64,000 nucleotides of DNA from Pseudorhodoferax sp. Leaf267 (GTDB lineage Bacteria; Pseudomonadota; Gammaproteobacteria; Burkholderiales; Burkholderiaceae_C): the NCBI RefSeq assembly GCF_001422405.1, contig NZ_LMMV01000022.1, positions 62,665-126,664 of the forward strand, written 5' to 3'. The position numbers and the translations under genes were made by a program. The stretch's first letter is position 1. Each line of letters begins with the position of its first letter. The notes beneath the pieces are model-generated. The model ran no database searches and was not told the DNA's origin. It was given only the letters and a program-made list of their open reading frames with translations. Positions 9,501 to 17,007 of the stretch are shown one piece after another.

Positions 9501-10283
9501 ATGACCGAACCCCACGCGCCGCTCGTGCTGCGCAGCCAGAATGCCCAGGGCGTCCGCACCCTGACGCTGAACCGCCCCGATGCCTTCAACGCGCTGAGCG
9601 AAGCCATGCTGGCTGCGTTGCAGGCGGAACTGGATGCCGCCGCCGCCGACGCCGATCTGCGCGTGCTCGTGATCACCGCGGCCGGCAAGGCCTTCTGCGC
9701 CGGCCACGACCTGAAGGAGATGCGCGCCGAGCCTTCGCTGGCCTACTACCAGCGGCTGTTCGCCCAGTGCACGAAGCTGATGCTGGCGATCCAGAAGCTG
9801 CCGGTGCCCGTGGTCGCCCAGGTGCAGGGCATCGCGACGGCGGCCGGCTGCCAGCTCGTGGCCATGTGCGACCTGGCCGTGGCGTCCAGCGACGCGCGCT
9901 TCGCCGTCAGCGGGGTCAACCTGGGCCTGTTCTGCGCCACGCCCGGCGTGGCCCTGTCGCGCAACCTGCCGCGCAAGGCGGCATTCGAGATGCTGGTCAC
10001 GGGGGACTTCATCAGCGCGCAGGAAGCCAGGGACAAGGGCCTGGTCAACCGCGTGGCAGAGCCCGACGCGCTGGCCACGGCCGTGGCCGCGCTGGCCGCC
10101 AGCATCGTGGCCAAGCCGGCGGTCGCGCTTGCCATGGGCAAGGCCCTGTTCTACCGGCAGCTGGAGGTGGGCATTGCCGCGGCCTACCAGGACGCAGGCC
10201 AGACCATGGCTTGCAACATGATGGATGCGGCCGCGCTCGATGGCGTGCAGGCCTTCATCGACAAGCGCAAGCCGCGCGGCTGA
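9501..10283 (+). CDS. Enoyl-CoA hydratase/isomerase family protein (ECHDC3-like)
   Basis: A 260-residue crotonase-fold protein. The first oxyanion-hole region is AFCAGHDLKEM (about residues 58-68) and the second is QGIATAAGCQLVA. The CAGHDLKEM spelling and the lack of an obvious catalytic glutamate pair resemble the ECHDC3 subgroup more than classical beta-oxidation hydratases, so the reaction is uncertain. The neighbouring acyl-CoA synthetase, thioesterase and CoA-binding genes support a role on CoA thioesters. The ferredoxin on the opposite strand separates it from the upstream operon. Confidence 0.8.
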   Translation: MTEPHAPLVLRSQNAQGVRTLTLNRPDAFNALSEAMLAALQAELDAAAADADLRVLVITAAGKAFCAGHDLKEMRAEPSLAYYQRLFAQCTKLMLAIQKLPVPVVAQVQGIATAAGCQLVAMCDLAVASSDARFAVSGVNLGLFCATPGVALSRNLPRKAAFEMLVTGDFISAQEARDKGLVNRVAEPDALATAVAALAASIVAKPAVALAMGKALFYRQLEVGIAAAYQDAGQTMACNMMDAAALDGVQAFIDKRKPRG

Positions 10284-10330
10284 TGCCGGCGCCGTGCGCG
10301 CCAGGCACGGCAGGCTATCCTCGCCCGATC

Positions 10331-10771
10331 ATGAAAGACGAGACGATGGCATCCCAAGAGACCGATCTGCTGGGCCGTGAATGGACGGCGCTGCACCGCG
10401 ACTGTGAACTCCAGGAGCGCAGCGCACTGTGGATCAAGCTGGGCGCCGTCGCCCTGAGCGTGGTGGCGCTGGCCCTGGCGTTCGACACCGTGCTGACCCT
10501 GCTGCTGCTGGCCGTGCTGTGGCTGCAGGAAGCGATCGTGCGCACGGGCCAGTCGCGCCTGAACGCGCGGCTGCTGAACATCGAGACGCTGCTGCGCGCG
10601 CCGCTGCCTGGCGCGGGCCAGGCCTGCCAGCTGTATTCGGAGTGGGCCGCCAGCCGGCCGGGCCACCTGGGGCTGATCGGCGAGTACCTAGGCAATGCGC
10701 TGCGGCCCACGGTGGCCTTCCCGTACGCCGTGCTGCTGGTGCTGCTCTGGACGGTCAGCGCGACGGCATGA
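10331..10771 (+). CDS. Hypothetical membrane protein
   Basis: A 146-residue protein of no recognised family. The first 36 residues are hydrophilic. A long hydrophobic region at about 38-68 could form a helical hairpin, then a basic/hydrophilic middle (VRTGQSRLNARLLNIETLL) and a final membrane helix at about 127-143. An inner-membrane location is likely. A second possible start, MASQET, lies five codons in. It sits between the crotonase and a LysR regulator with short gaps on both sides. No function can be proposed. Confidence 0.6.
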   Translation: MKDETMASQETDLLGREWTALHRDCELQERSALWIKLGAVALSVVALALAFDTVLTLLLLAVLWLQEAIVRTGQSRLNARLLNIETLLRAPLPGAGQACQLYSEWAASRPGHLGLIGEYLGNALRPTVAFPYAVLLVLLWTVSATA

Positions 10772-10801
10772 ACGCCCCCTGCGCTCGCCCATAATGCCGC
10801 G

Positions 10802-11758
10802 ATGGAAACCAAGTGGCTGGAAGACTTCGTCAGCTTGGCCGAGACGCGCAGCTTCAGCCGCTCGGCCCAGCTGCGGCACGTGACCCAACCGGCGTTCTCA
10901 CGCCGCATCCAGGCGCTGGAAGCCTGGGCCGGGACCGATCTGGTCGACCGCAGCTCCTACCCTACGCGCCTGACGCCGGCCGGCGAGACGCTGTATGCGC
11001 AGTCGCTGGAGATGCTGCAGGCCCTGCAGAGCACGCGCGCAATGCTGCGCGGCCACAACTCGGCGGGCCAGGACGTGATCGAGTTTGCCGTGCCGCACAC
11101 GCTGGCCTTCACGTTCTTCCCGGCCTGGGTCACCAGCCTGCGCGAGAAGTTCGGGCCCATGAAGAGCCGGCTCATCGCCTTGAATGTGCACGACGCCGTG
11201 ATGCGCCTGGTCGAAGGCAGCTGCGATCTGCTGATCGCCTACCACCACAGCTCGCAGCCGTTCCAGCTGGCGGCCAGCCGCTATGACATGGTGAGCCTGG
11301 GCCGTGAGGTCATGTCGCCCTACGTGAAGGCCGACGCCGACGGCGCGCCGCTGTACCAGTTGCCGGGCCGGCCGGGCCAACTGCTGCCCTACCTGGGCTA
11401 TGCGCCGGGCGCCTACATGGGCCAGATGGTGGACATGCTGCTCAAGCAGTCGCCCACGCCCATCCACCTGGACCGGGTCTACGAGACCGACATGTCCGAA
11501 GGGCTCAAGGCGATGGCGCTCGAAGGCCACGGCATCGCGTTCCTGCCCTACAGCGCGGTCAAGAAGGAGCTGCGCAGCCGCCGGCTCGTCAGCGCCGCAC
11601 CGGCCGGTATGCAGGGCGTGGAAATGACGCTGGACGTGCGCGCCTACCGCGAGAAGCCCTCTGGGCATGCCAGCCCCAAGCGTTCGGCCGAGGCCCTGTG
11701 GGCCTACTTGACCGATCCGAAGACCACGCGCCAGGCAGGTGCGGATGCCGAGGCTTGA
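10802..11758 (+). CDS. LysR-family regulator, HypT (YjiE)-like
   Basis: A 318-residue LysR-type regulator. The N-terminal helix-turn-helix METKWLEDFVSLAETRSFSRS closely follows that of E. coli HypT, and QPAFSRRIQALE is the recognition helix. The effector domain (about 95-300) contains EGSCDLLIAYHH and a C-terminal region also shared with HypT-like proteins. E. coli HypT responds to hypochlorite by methionine oxidation; whether this homologue does so is not visible. It lies directly upstream of gltIJKL in the same orientation, separated by 319 bases of regulatory DNA. It is therefore a reasonable but unproven candidate regulator of that importer. Confidence 0.82.
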   Translation: METKWLEDFVSLAETRSFSRSAQLRHVTQPAFSRRIQALEAWAGTDLVDRSSYPTRLTPAGETLYAQSLEMLQALQSTRAMLRGHNSAGQDVIEFAVPHTLAFTFFPAWVTSLREKFGPMKSRLIALNVHDAVMRLVEGSCDLLIAYHHSSQPFQLAASRYDMVSLGREVMSPYVKADADGAPLYQLPGRPGQLLPYLGYAPGAYMGQMVDMLLKQSPTPIHLDRVYETDMSEGLKAMALEGHGIAFLPYSAVKKELRSRRLVSAAPAGMQGVEMTLDVRAYREKPSGHASPKRSAEALWAYLTDPKTTRQAGADAEA

Positions 11759-12077
11759 GGCTATTCATTTTCTGCATATCAGCTCAGCCAATCGGCATTG
11801 GCGCATACGCGGGCACGACCTTTACAGTCCGCTCCGCTGCAATCACCGTGGTCTGGGCAAGGGTTTGGCATACAAACTGCTTGCTGGCTCGCCGTGCAGC
11901 TCGGATCAGGCCATTTCCGATTCCCCACGAAGGTTGTCGGGCTGCATGGAGTCGACGGTTGTCACGCCGGTGCCATATTCTTTCTGCACCGGCATGGGGC
12001 ATTCGGGTATTTCCGCTGACTCCGTGTTCCTTGTTTCAGGTTAGATTCCCGCTCGGTTTTCACTAGGAGAGTATTGA
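11759..12077 (+). promoter_or_regulatory. 319-bp regulatory gap and leader upstream of gltI
   Basis: No gene is seen here, and the base composition is visibly less GC-rich than its surroundings. It contains an inverted repeat GCCAAT-CGGC-ATTGGC at 11787-11802, which could be the end of the LysR transcript or an operator. It also holds a sigma-54-like element at 11865-11882 and a stem GCCGGTGC/GCACCGGC at 11966-11993 inside the predicted leader. A strong AGGAGA ribosome-binding site lies at 12065-12070. If the sigma-54 site is real, transcription would begin near 11892 and leave a leader of about 185 bases. Confidence 0.6.
11865..11882 (+). promoter_or_regulatory. Putative sigma-54 promoter for gltI
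   Basis: TTGGCATACAAACTGCTT has the invariant GG (11867-11868) and GC (11879-11880) separated by exactly 10 bases, as RpoN requires. The -24 part TTGGCA is consensus-like and the -12 part CTGC is one base off TTGC. The same style of element precedes the other two ABC binding-protein genes of the window. No enhancer-binding site was identified. Confidence 0.5.
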
Positions 12078-12974
12078 ATGAAGAAGCACATCCTCGCCCT
12101 CGTTTGCGCCATGGTCGCGACCGGCAGCGCACTTGCGCAGAGCAATGACACTTTGGCGAAGATCAAGGCCAGCGGCAACATCAGCCTCGGCGTGCGCGAC
12201 TCGTCTGCGCTGTCGTACACGCTGGGCAACGGCAAGTACGTCGGTTTCCATACCGAGATGGGTGAGCGCATCGTGGCCGACCTGAGCAAGGCCGCCGGCA
12301 AGGAGATCAAGATCACCTACTCGCCGGTCACCTCGCAGAACCGCATCCCGCTCGTGCAGAACGGCACGGTCGACCTGGAATGCGGCTCCACCACCAACAA
12401 CGCCACGCGCCAGAAGGACGTCGCCTTCGCGATGACTACGTATGTGGAGGAAGTGCGCATCCTGACCAAGGCCAGTTCCGGCATCAACAGCATCAAGGAT
12501 CTGAACGGCAAGACGGTCGCAACCACGACGGGCACCACTTCAGTGCAGACGCTGCGCAAGAGCGAACGCGCCGGCGGCATCGACTTCAAGGAGATCATGG
12601 GCAAGGACCACGCCGACAGCTTCCTGCTGCTGGAGTCCGGCCGTGCCGATGCCTTCGTGATGGACGGCTCCATCCTGGCCGCCAACGCCTCCAAGTCGCG
12701 CAACGCGGCCGACTACAAGATGGTCGGCGACGTGCTGTCGGTCGAGCCGATCGCCTGCATGATGCGCAAGGACGACCCCGCGTTCAAGAAGGCCGTGGAC
12801 GACAGCATCAAACGCCAGATCGCCGATGGTTCGCTGGCCAAGCTGTACGACAAGTGGTTCATGCAGCCGATCCCGCCGACCAATACCAAGATCGGCCTGC
12901 CGATGTCCGACGCCACCAAGGCCGCCTGGGCCAACCCGAACGACAAGCCCATGGAAGAGTACGTGAAGAAGTGA
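12078..12974 (+). CDS. gltI: Glutamate/aspartate ABC transporter, periplasmic binding protein
   Basis: A 298-residue precursor with a clear signal peptide (residues 1-20, ending ALA before QSND). It is followed by a family 3 solute-binding fold (SBP_bac_3), with GNISLGVRDSSALSY near the start and CGSTTNNATRQKDVAF in the hinge region. It closely resembles GltI, which captures glutamate and aspartate in the periplasm for GltJKL. The start has AGGAGA 8 bases upstream. A sigma-54 element and a long leader precede it. A terminator-like hairpin separates it from gltJ, which would raise binding-protein mRNA over permease mRNA. Confidence 0.93.
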   Translation: MKKHILALVCAMVATGSALAQSNDTLAKIKASGNISLGVRDSSALSYTLGNGKYVGFHTEMGERIVADLSKAAGKEIKITYSPVTSQNRIPLVQNGTVDLECGSTTNNATRQKDVAFAMTTYVEEVRILTKASSGINSIKDLNGKTVATTTGTTSVQTLRKSERAGGIDFKEIMGKDHADSFLLLESGRADAFVMDGSILAANASKSRNAADYKMVGDVLSVEPIACMMRKDDPAFKKAVDDSIKRQIADGSLAKLYDKWFMQPIPPTNTKIGLPMSDATKAAWANPNDKPMEEYVKK

Positions 12975-12993
12975 TGCGCGCCTAGCGCATGAG

Positions 12994-13028
12994 ACGCCCG
13001 CCCCCGAAGGGGAGCGGGCGTTTCTTTA
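12994..13028 (+). terminator. Attenuating terminator between gltI and gltJ
   Basis: The stem is ACGCCCGC-CCCC pairing with GGGG-A-GCGGGCGT, with one bulged base and a small GAA loop, followed by TTTCTTTAT. It lies 20 bases after the gltI stop and ends 43 bases before gltJ. Partial termination or 3'-end protection here would give more GltI than permease. A second small dyad, ATGCGC/GCGCAT, overlaps the gltI stop (about 12973-12990). Confidence 0.8.
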
Positions 13029-13070
13029 TCGCAACCCTAGAGCAACGACGACGAAGACGAGGAGTTCCCG

Positions 13071-13796
13071 ATGGGAAATTGGGATTGGCAAGTGTTTCTG
13101 CAGGATCCGGGCGGCAAGGATCCGACCTATTGGCAATGGATGATGTCGGCGTGGGGCTGGACGGTCTCGGTCGCCCTGTCGGCGCTGGTCGTCGCCCTGG
13201 TCGTGGGGTCGCTGGTCGGCGTGCTGCGCACGCTGCCCAACAGCCCGGGCTGGGTGCGGTTCGGCAATGCCTGGGTCGAGCTGTTCCGCAACATCCCGCT
13301 GCTGGTCCAGATCTTCCTGTGGTACCACGTGGTTCCCGCCCTGTTCACGGTGATGCGTGGCGTGCCGCCCTTCGTCCTGGTGGTGCTGGCGCTGGGCTTC
13401 TTCACCTCGGCGCGGATCGCCGAGCAGTTGCGGGCCGGCATCCAGGCGCTGCCGCGCGGCCAGCGCTACGCGGGCATGGCGGTCGGCTTCACGACCTGGC
13501 AGTACTACCGCTACGTGATCCTGCCCATGGCCTACCGCATGATCCTGCCGCCGCTGACCAGCGAGTCGATGAACATCTTCAAGAACTCGTCCGTGGCCTT
13601 CGCCGTGTCCATCGCCGAACTCACGCAGTTCGCGATGCAGGCCGGCGAGGAGACGGCCCGCCCCGTCGAGATGTACGCCGGCGTGACGCTACTCTACGTC
13701 ATCTCGGCCCTGACGATCAACCGCATCATGACCTTCATCGAGAAGCGTGTGCGCGTGCCGGGCTTCGTGGCTTCTGGCGGCACGGGAGGCCACTGA
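13071..13796 (+). CDS. gltJ: Glutamate/aspartate ABC transporter permease GltJ
   Basis: A 241-residue inner-membrane permease of the His/Glu/Gln family with about five helices. The EAA loop that contacts the ATPase is seen around GIQALPRGQRYAGMAVGF. The MGNWDWQVFLQ start and the long N-terminal extension match GltJ rather than GltK. The start has a GAGGAG ribosome-binding site at about 13059-13064. It follows the gltI terminator, and gltK begins right after its stop. It works as a heterodimer with GltK to move glutamate and aspartate inward. Confidence 0.92.
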   Translation: MGNWDWQVFLQDPGGKDPTYWQWMMSAWGWTVSVALSALVVALVVGSLVGVLRTLPNSPGWVRFGNAWVELFRNIPLLVQIFLWYHVVPALFTVMRGVPPFVLVVLALGFFTSARIAEQLRAGIQALPRGQRYAGMAVGFTTWQYYRYVILPMAYRMILPPLTSESMNIFKNSSVAFAVSIAELTQFAMQAGEETARPVEMYAGVTLLYVISALTINRIMTFIEKRVRVPGFVASGGTGGH

Positions 13797-13797
13797 C

Positions 13798-14466
13798 ATG
13801 ATGAATCTCGACTTCGGCTTCTACAACTGGGCCGTCATCACTGACTTCGTGCTGAAGGGCTTTTACTTCAGCGTGTTCCTGACCGTGGTGGCCACGCTGG
13901 GTGGCATCTTCTTCGGCACGCTGCTGGCGCTGATGCGCCTGTCGGGCAAGAAATGGCTGGACGCGCCGGCCGCTTTCTATGTCAACGGCATGCGCAGCAT
14001 CCCGCTGGTCATGATGATCCTGTGGTTCTTCCTGCTGGTGCCGTTCCTGATCGGGCGGCCCATCGGCGCGGAGACCTCGGCCATCATCACCTTCATTGCG
14101 TTCGAGGCTGCCTACTTCAGCGAGATCATGCGCGCCGGCATCCAGTCCATCCCTCGCGGCCAGGTCTTCGCGGGCCAGGCGGTCGGCATGACCTACGGGC
14201 AGAACATGCGCCTGGTGGTGCTGCCGCAGGCCTTCCGCAACATGCTGCCGGTGTTGCTCACGCAGACCATCATCCTGTTCCAGGACACGTCGCTGGTCTA
14301 TGCCATCGGCGCGTACGACATGCTCAAGGGCTTCGAGACGGCGGGCAAGAATTTCGGACGCCCGATCGAGTCCTACCTGCTGGCGGCCGTGGTCTATTTC
14401 GTGCTGTGCTACGCGCTGTCCTACGGCGTCAAGCAGCTGCACAAGAAGATCGCCATCATCCGCTGA
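13798..14466 (+). CDS. gltK: Glutamate/aspartate ABC transporter permease GltK
   Basis: A 222-residue permease paralogous to GltJ, with its EAA loop at GIQSIPRGQVFAGQAVGMTYGQ. The start at 13798 follows the gltJ stop by one base, and a second ATG immediately after could also serve. Hydrophobic segments number about five. It pairs with GltJ in the membrane and is energised by GltL. Nothing unusual is seen. Confidence 0.92.
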   Translation: MMNLDFGFYNWAVITDFVLKGFYFSVFLTVVATLGGIFFGTLLALMRLSGKKWLDAPAAFYVNGMRSIPLVMMILWFFLLVPFLIGRPIGAETSAIITFIAFEAAYFSEIMRAGIQSIPRGQVFAGQAVGMTYGQNMRLVVLPQAFRNMLPVLLTQTIILFQDTSLVYAIGAYDMLKGFETAGKNFGRPIESYLLAAVVYFVLCYALSYGVKQLHKKIAIIR

Positions 14467-14505
14467 CCCATTAGCCGCCATACGCAATCGACAGGAGAAT
14501 CCCTC

Positions 14506-15255
14506 ATGGCAGAACGAATGATTGAAATGAAGGACGTGTCCAAGTGGTACGGCCCCGTCCAGGTGCTGAACAACTGCAACGTCAGCATCGACAAGGGCGA
14601 CGTGGTCGTGGTCTGCGGGCCGTCGGGCTCGGGCAAGTCCACGCTGATCAAGACCGTCAACGCGCTGGAGCCGATCCAGAAGGGCACGATCACCGTCAAC
14701 GGCATCGGCGTGAACGATCCCAAGACCGACCTGCCCAAGCTGCGCTCCAAGGTCGGCATGGTGTTCCAGCACTTCGAGCTGTTCCCGCACCTGTCGGTGA
14801 CCGAGAACCTGACCATCGCGCAGATCAAGGTGCTGGGCCGCAGTGCCGACGAGGCCAAGACCCGCGGTTTGAAGATGCTGGACCGCGTGGGCCTCATGGC
14901 GCACAAGGACAAGTTCCCGGGCCAGCTGTCGGGCGGTCAGCAGCAGCGCGTGGCAATTGCCCGCGCGCTGTCGATGGACCCGATGGTGATGTTGTTCGAC
15001 GAGCCCACCTCGGCGCTGGACCCGGAAATGGTCGGCGAGGTGCTGGACGTGATGGTCAGCCTGGCCAAGGAAGGCATGACCATGATGTGCGTGACGCACG
15101 AAATGGGCTTTGCGCGCAAGGTGGCGAGCCGCGTGATCTTCATCGACGTCGGGGGCCGCATCCTGGAAGACTGCTCCAAGGACGAGTTCTTCGGCCACCC
15201 CGAGAACCGCCAGCCGCGGACCAAAGATTTCCTGAACAAGATCCTGCAGCACTGA
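14506..15255 (+). CDS. gltL: Glutamate/aspartate ABC transporter ATPase GltL
   Basis: A 249-residue ABC ATPase of the polar amino acid uptake family. Motifs are Walker [11 protein letters not shown]-loop FQHFELFPH, signature LSGGQQQR, Walker [15 protein letters not shown] and H-loop VTHEMGFA. The ATG at 14506 has AGGAGAA about 8 bases upstream; an internal ATG at 14518 is less well placed. It is the last gene of gltIJKL. The attenuator-like structure before rnk would also end this transcript. Confidence 0.92.
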   Translation: MAERMIEMKDVSKWYGPVQVLNNCNVSIDKGDVVVVCGPSGSGKSTLIKTVNALEPIQKGTITVNGIGVNDPKTDLPKLRSKVGMVFQHFELFPHLSVTENLTIAQIKVLGRSADEAKTRGLKMLDRVGLMAHKDKFPGQLSGGQQQRVAIARALSMDPMVMLFDEPTSALDPEMVGEVLDVMVSLAKEGMTMMCVTHEMGFARKVASRVIFIDVGGRILEDCSKDEFFGHPENRQPRTKDFLNKILQH

Positions 15256-15383
15256 TCCCATGGCCCTGGCCGCGTTCCTCAGCACCATGCACGCGCCTGC
15301 CCGCTCGGCGGCAGGCGTGGCGCTGCTGCGCGCGCGCCCGGTGCAGCGGCTGCGCGCGGGCCGAAAGCCCGCCGCACCCTCTT

Positions 15384-15449
15384 GAGCCCGGCGAACCTTC
15401 CTTCCTCTCTTCGCCACATCGGATCGCCGGGCTCCCACCCGGCGTTTTC
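15384..15449 (+). promoter_or_regulatory. Terminator with competing upstream arm before rnk (possible attenuator)
   Basis: Arm A, GAGCCCGGCGA (15384-15394), is perfectly complementary to arm B, TCGCCGGGCTC (15424-15434). The core of B, CGCCGGG (15425-15431), also pairs with arm C, CCCGGCG (15438-15444), which is followed by TTTTCGTTT. B-C is a good intrinsic terminator and A-B would prevent it. At minimum it ends the glt transcript; as an attenuator it could control rnk, whose ribosome-binding site lies just downstream. Nothing else was seen in 15256-15383. Confidence 0.6.
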
Positions 15450-15469
15450 GTTTGTGCCAGGAGTGTGAA

Positions 15470-15883
15470 ATGAATGTTCTGTCCCCCACCAATGCCGTCC
15501 GTACCTTGAACGAACTGGACCATGTGCGCATCGCCAAGCTGGTCGATGCCGGCGACGCGGCCCATGCGCAGGTGCAAAGCCTGCTCGACAACGCCGACCT
15601 GCTGGCGCCGGCCGAGATGCCGGCCGATGTCGTCACCATGCGCTCGCGCGTGCGCGTGGCCGAGCTGACGGGCGCCGACCCGCGCGAGATCGTGCTGTCG
15701 TATCCGGCCGAGGCCGATGCCGCGCAGGGCCATGTCTCTGTGCTCTCGCCGGTCGGCACGGGCCTCTTGGGCATGAAGGCCGGCGAGGTGGCCGAGTGGA
15801 CACTGCCCGACGGCCGCGCGGCTGCGCTGCGCGTGCAGGCCGTCGTGTTCCAGCCCGAGGCCAGCGGCGACTACCTGCGCTGA
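15470..15883 (+). CDS. rnk: Nucleoside diphosphate kinase regulator Rnk
   Basis: A 137-residue protein with a short N-terminal coiled region. A GreA/GreB-type C-terminal FKBP-like domain (about 50-130) includes VTMRSRVRVAEL, LSPVGTGLLGMKAGE and a WTLPDGR segment. Rnk binds RNA polymerase near the secondary channel and affects nucleotide pools in E. coli and Pseudomonas. The ATG at 15470 is preceded by CCAGGAG; an in-frame ATG six codons earlier lies too close to that site. A terminator with an alternative pairing partner sits just upstream, so expression may be attenuated. Confidence 0.88.
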   Translation: MNVLSPTNAVRTLNELDHVRIAKLVDAGDAAHAQVQSLLDNADLLAPAEMPADVVTMRSRVRVAELTGADPREIVLSYPAEADAAQGHVSVLSPVGTGLLGMKAGEVAEWTLPDGRAAALRVQAVVFQPEASGDYLR

Positions 15884-15901
15884 GAGTTGCATGCAGGCAT
15901 G

Positions 15902-15923
15902 AAAAAGCCCCGCGAGCGGGGCT
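15902..15923 (-). terminator. Intrinsic terminator of the TRAP operon
   Basis: Read on the minus strand, the stem AGCCCCGC/GCGGGGCT with a 2-base loop is followed by a T run (AAAAA on the plus strand at 15902-15906). It lies 20 bases past the dctP stop. On the plus strand no T run follows the stem, so it would not efficiently stop rnk transcription. Confidence 0.85.
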
Positions 15924-15944
15924 GGCCGGGCCGCCGGGGCGGGC

Positions 15945-16979
15945 TTACTGCTTGCGCGCGGCGATGGCCTTCTCGGCCTTGTCCACGAGTGCGGTGCCGA
16001 TCTGCGGCTTCCACTTGGTGTAGACCGGGCGCGTGGCCTTCACGAAGGCATCGCGCTCGGCGGCGCTGAGCTGCGTCACCGTCACGCCCATGCCGGCGAT
16101 GTCCTTGAGCAGCGGCTTGTCGGCCTCGGTCAGGCCCTTGCGTGCGAGCGCGATCTCCTCCTTGCCGGCGTCGATGGCGGCCTGGCGCACGATGGCCTGG
16201 TCGGCTGGCGTCCAGGAGGCCCAGATCTCCTTGTTGACCACGAAGACCAGCGGGTCGGCCATGTAGCCCCACGTCGTCACATGCTTCTGGCCCACGGTGT
16301 GCATCTTCAGCACGGTGAACAGGAACAGCGGGTTCTCCTGCCCGTCGACCGCGCCACTGGCGAGCGCCGGCTGCGCGTCGGCCCAACTCATCTGCGTGGG
16401 GTTCGCGCCCATGGCCGTGAACATGTCCGAGAAGATCGGCGAGCCGACCACGCGGATCTTCATGCCCTTGAGGTCGGCCGGCGACTTGATCGCGCGCTTG
16501 GAGTTGGTCACCTCGCGGTAGCCGTTCTCGCCCCAGGCCAGCGGCTGCACGCCGGCCTTGTCGATGGCCGCGAAGATCTCCTGGCCGACCTCGCCCTGCG
16601 TCAGCGCATCGACGGCCGCGTAGTCGGGCATCAGGAAGGGCAGCGAGAACAGGTTCAATTGCTTGACCTGCGGCGACCAGTTGATCGTGGAGCCCACGGC
16701 CATGTCGATCACGCCCTGGCGCAGCGCGCTGAACTCGCGTGTCTGGTCGCCCTGGATCAGCGAGACGCCGGGGTACAGCTTGATGTTGATCCGGCCCTGC
16801 GTGCGTTCCTTGACCAGGTCGGCCCAGATCTTGCCCGCCATGCCCCAGGGCGTGGGCGGGCCCAGCACCAGCGACATCTTGTATTCGGGCTTGTAGGTCT
16901 GCGCCGGAGCGGCCACCGAAAAGGTGCCGAGCGCCGTGGCCAAGGCCGCCAGGGCCAGCAGGGAGCGACGGAATTGCAT
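15945..16979 (-). CDS. dctP: TRAP transporter periplasmic binding protein DctP
   Basis: A 344-residue precursor with a signal peptide (1-30, RRSLLALAALATALG core, cleavage after APAQ). It is followed by the DctP/TAXI-type fold with PPTPWGMAGKIWADLVKE and the conserved substrate-arginine segment KGMKIRVVGSPIF. DctP proteins bind C4-dicarboxylates or other organic acids in the periplasm and deliver them to the Na+-coupled DctQM pair. The start at 16979 has AAGGAGA upstream. It is the last gene of the dctQ-dctM-dctP order. The substrate cannot be read from sequence. Confidence 0.9.
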   Translation of the reverse strand: MQFRRSLLALAALATALGTFSVAAPAQTYKPEYKMSLVLGPPTPWGMAGKIWADLVKERTQGRINIKLYPGVSLIQGDQTREFSALRQGVIDMAVGSTINWSPQVKQLNLFSLPFLMPDYAAVDALTQGEVGQEIFAAIDKAGVQPLAWGENGYREVTNSKRAIKSPADLKGMKIRVVGSPIFSDMFTAMGANPTQMSWADAQPALASGAVDGQENPLFLFTVLKMHTVGQKHVTTWGYMADPLVFVVNKEIWASWTPADQAIVRQAAIDAGKEEIALARKGLTEADKPLLKDIAGMGVTVTQLSAAERDAFVKATRPVYTKWKPQIGTALVDKAEKAIAARKQ

Positions 16980-17007
16980 GGGAGTGGTCTCCTTCGTTGA
17001 CAAGAAT

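Noticed and set aside
15452-15469. Earlier ATG for rnk
   Set aside because: The AGGAG site lies after or on top of it. The ATG at 15470 has correct spacing and the normal family N-terminus.
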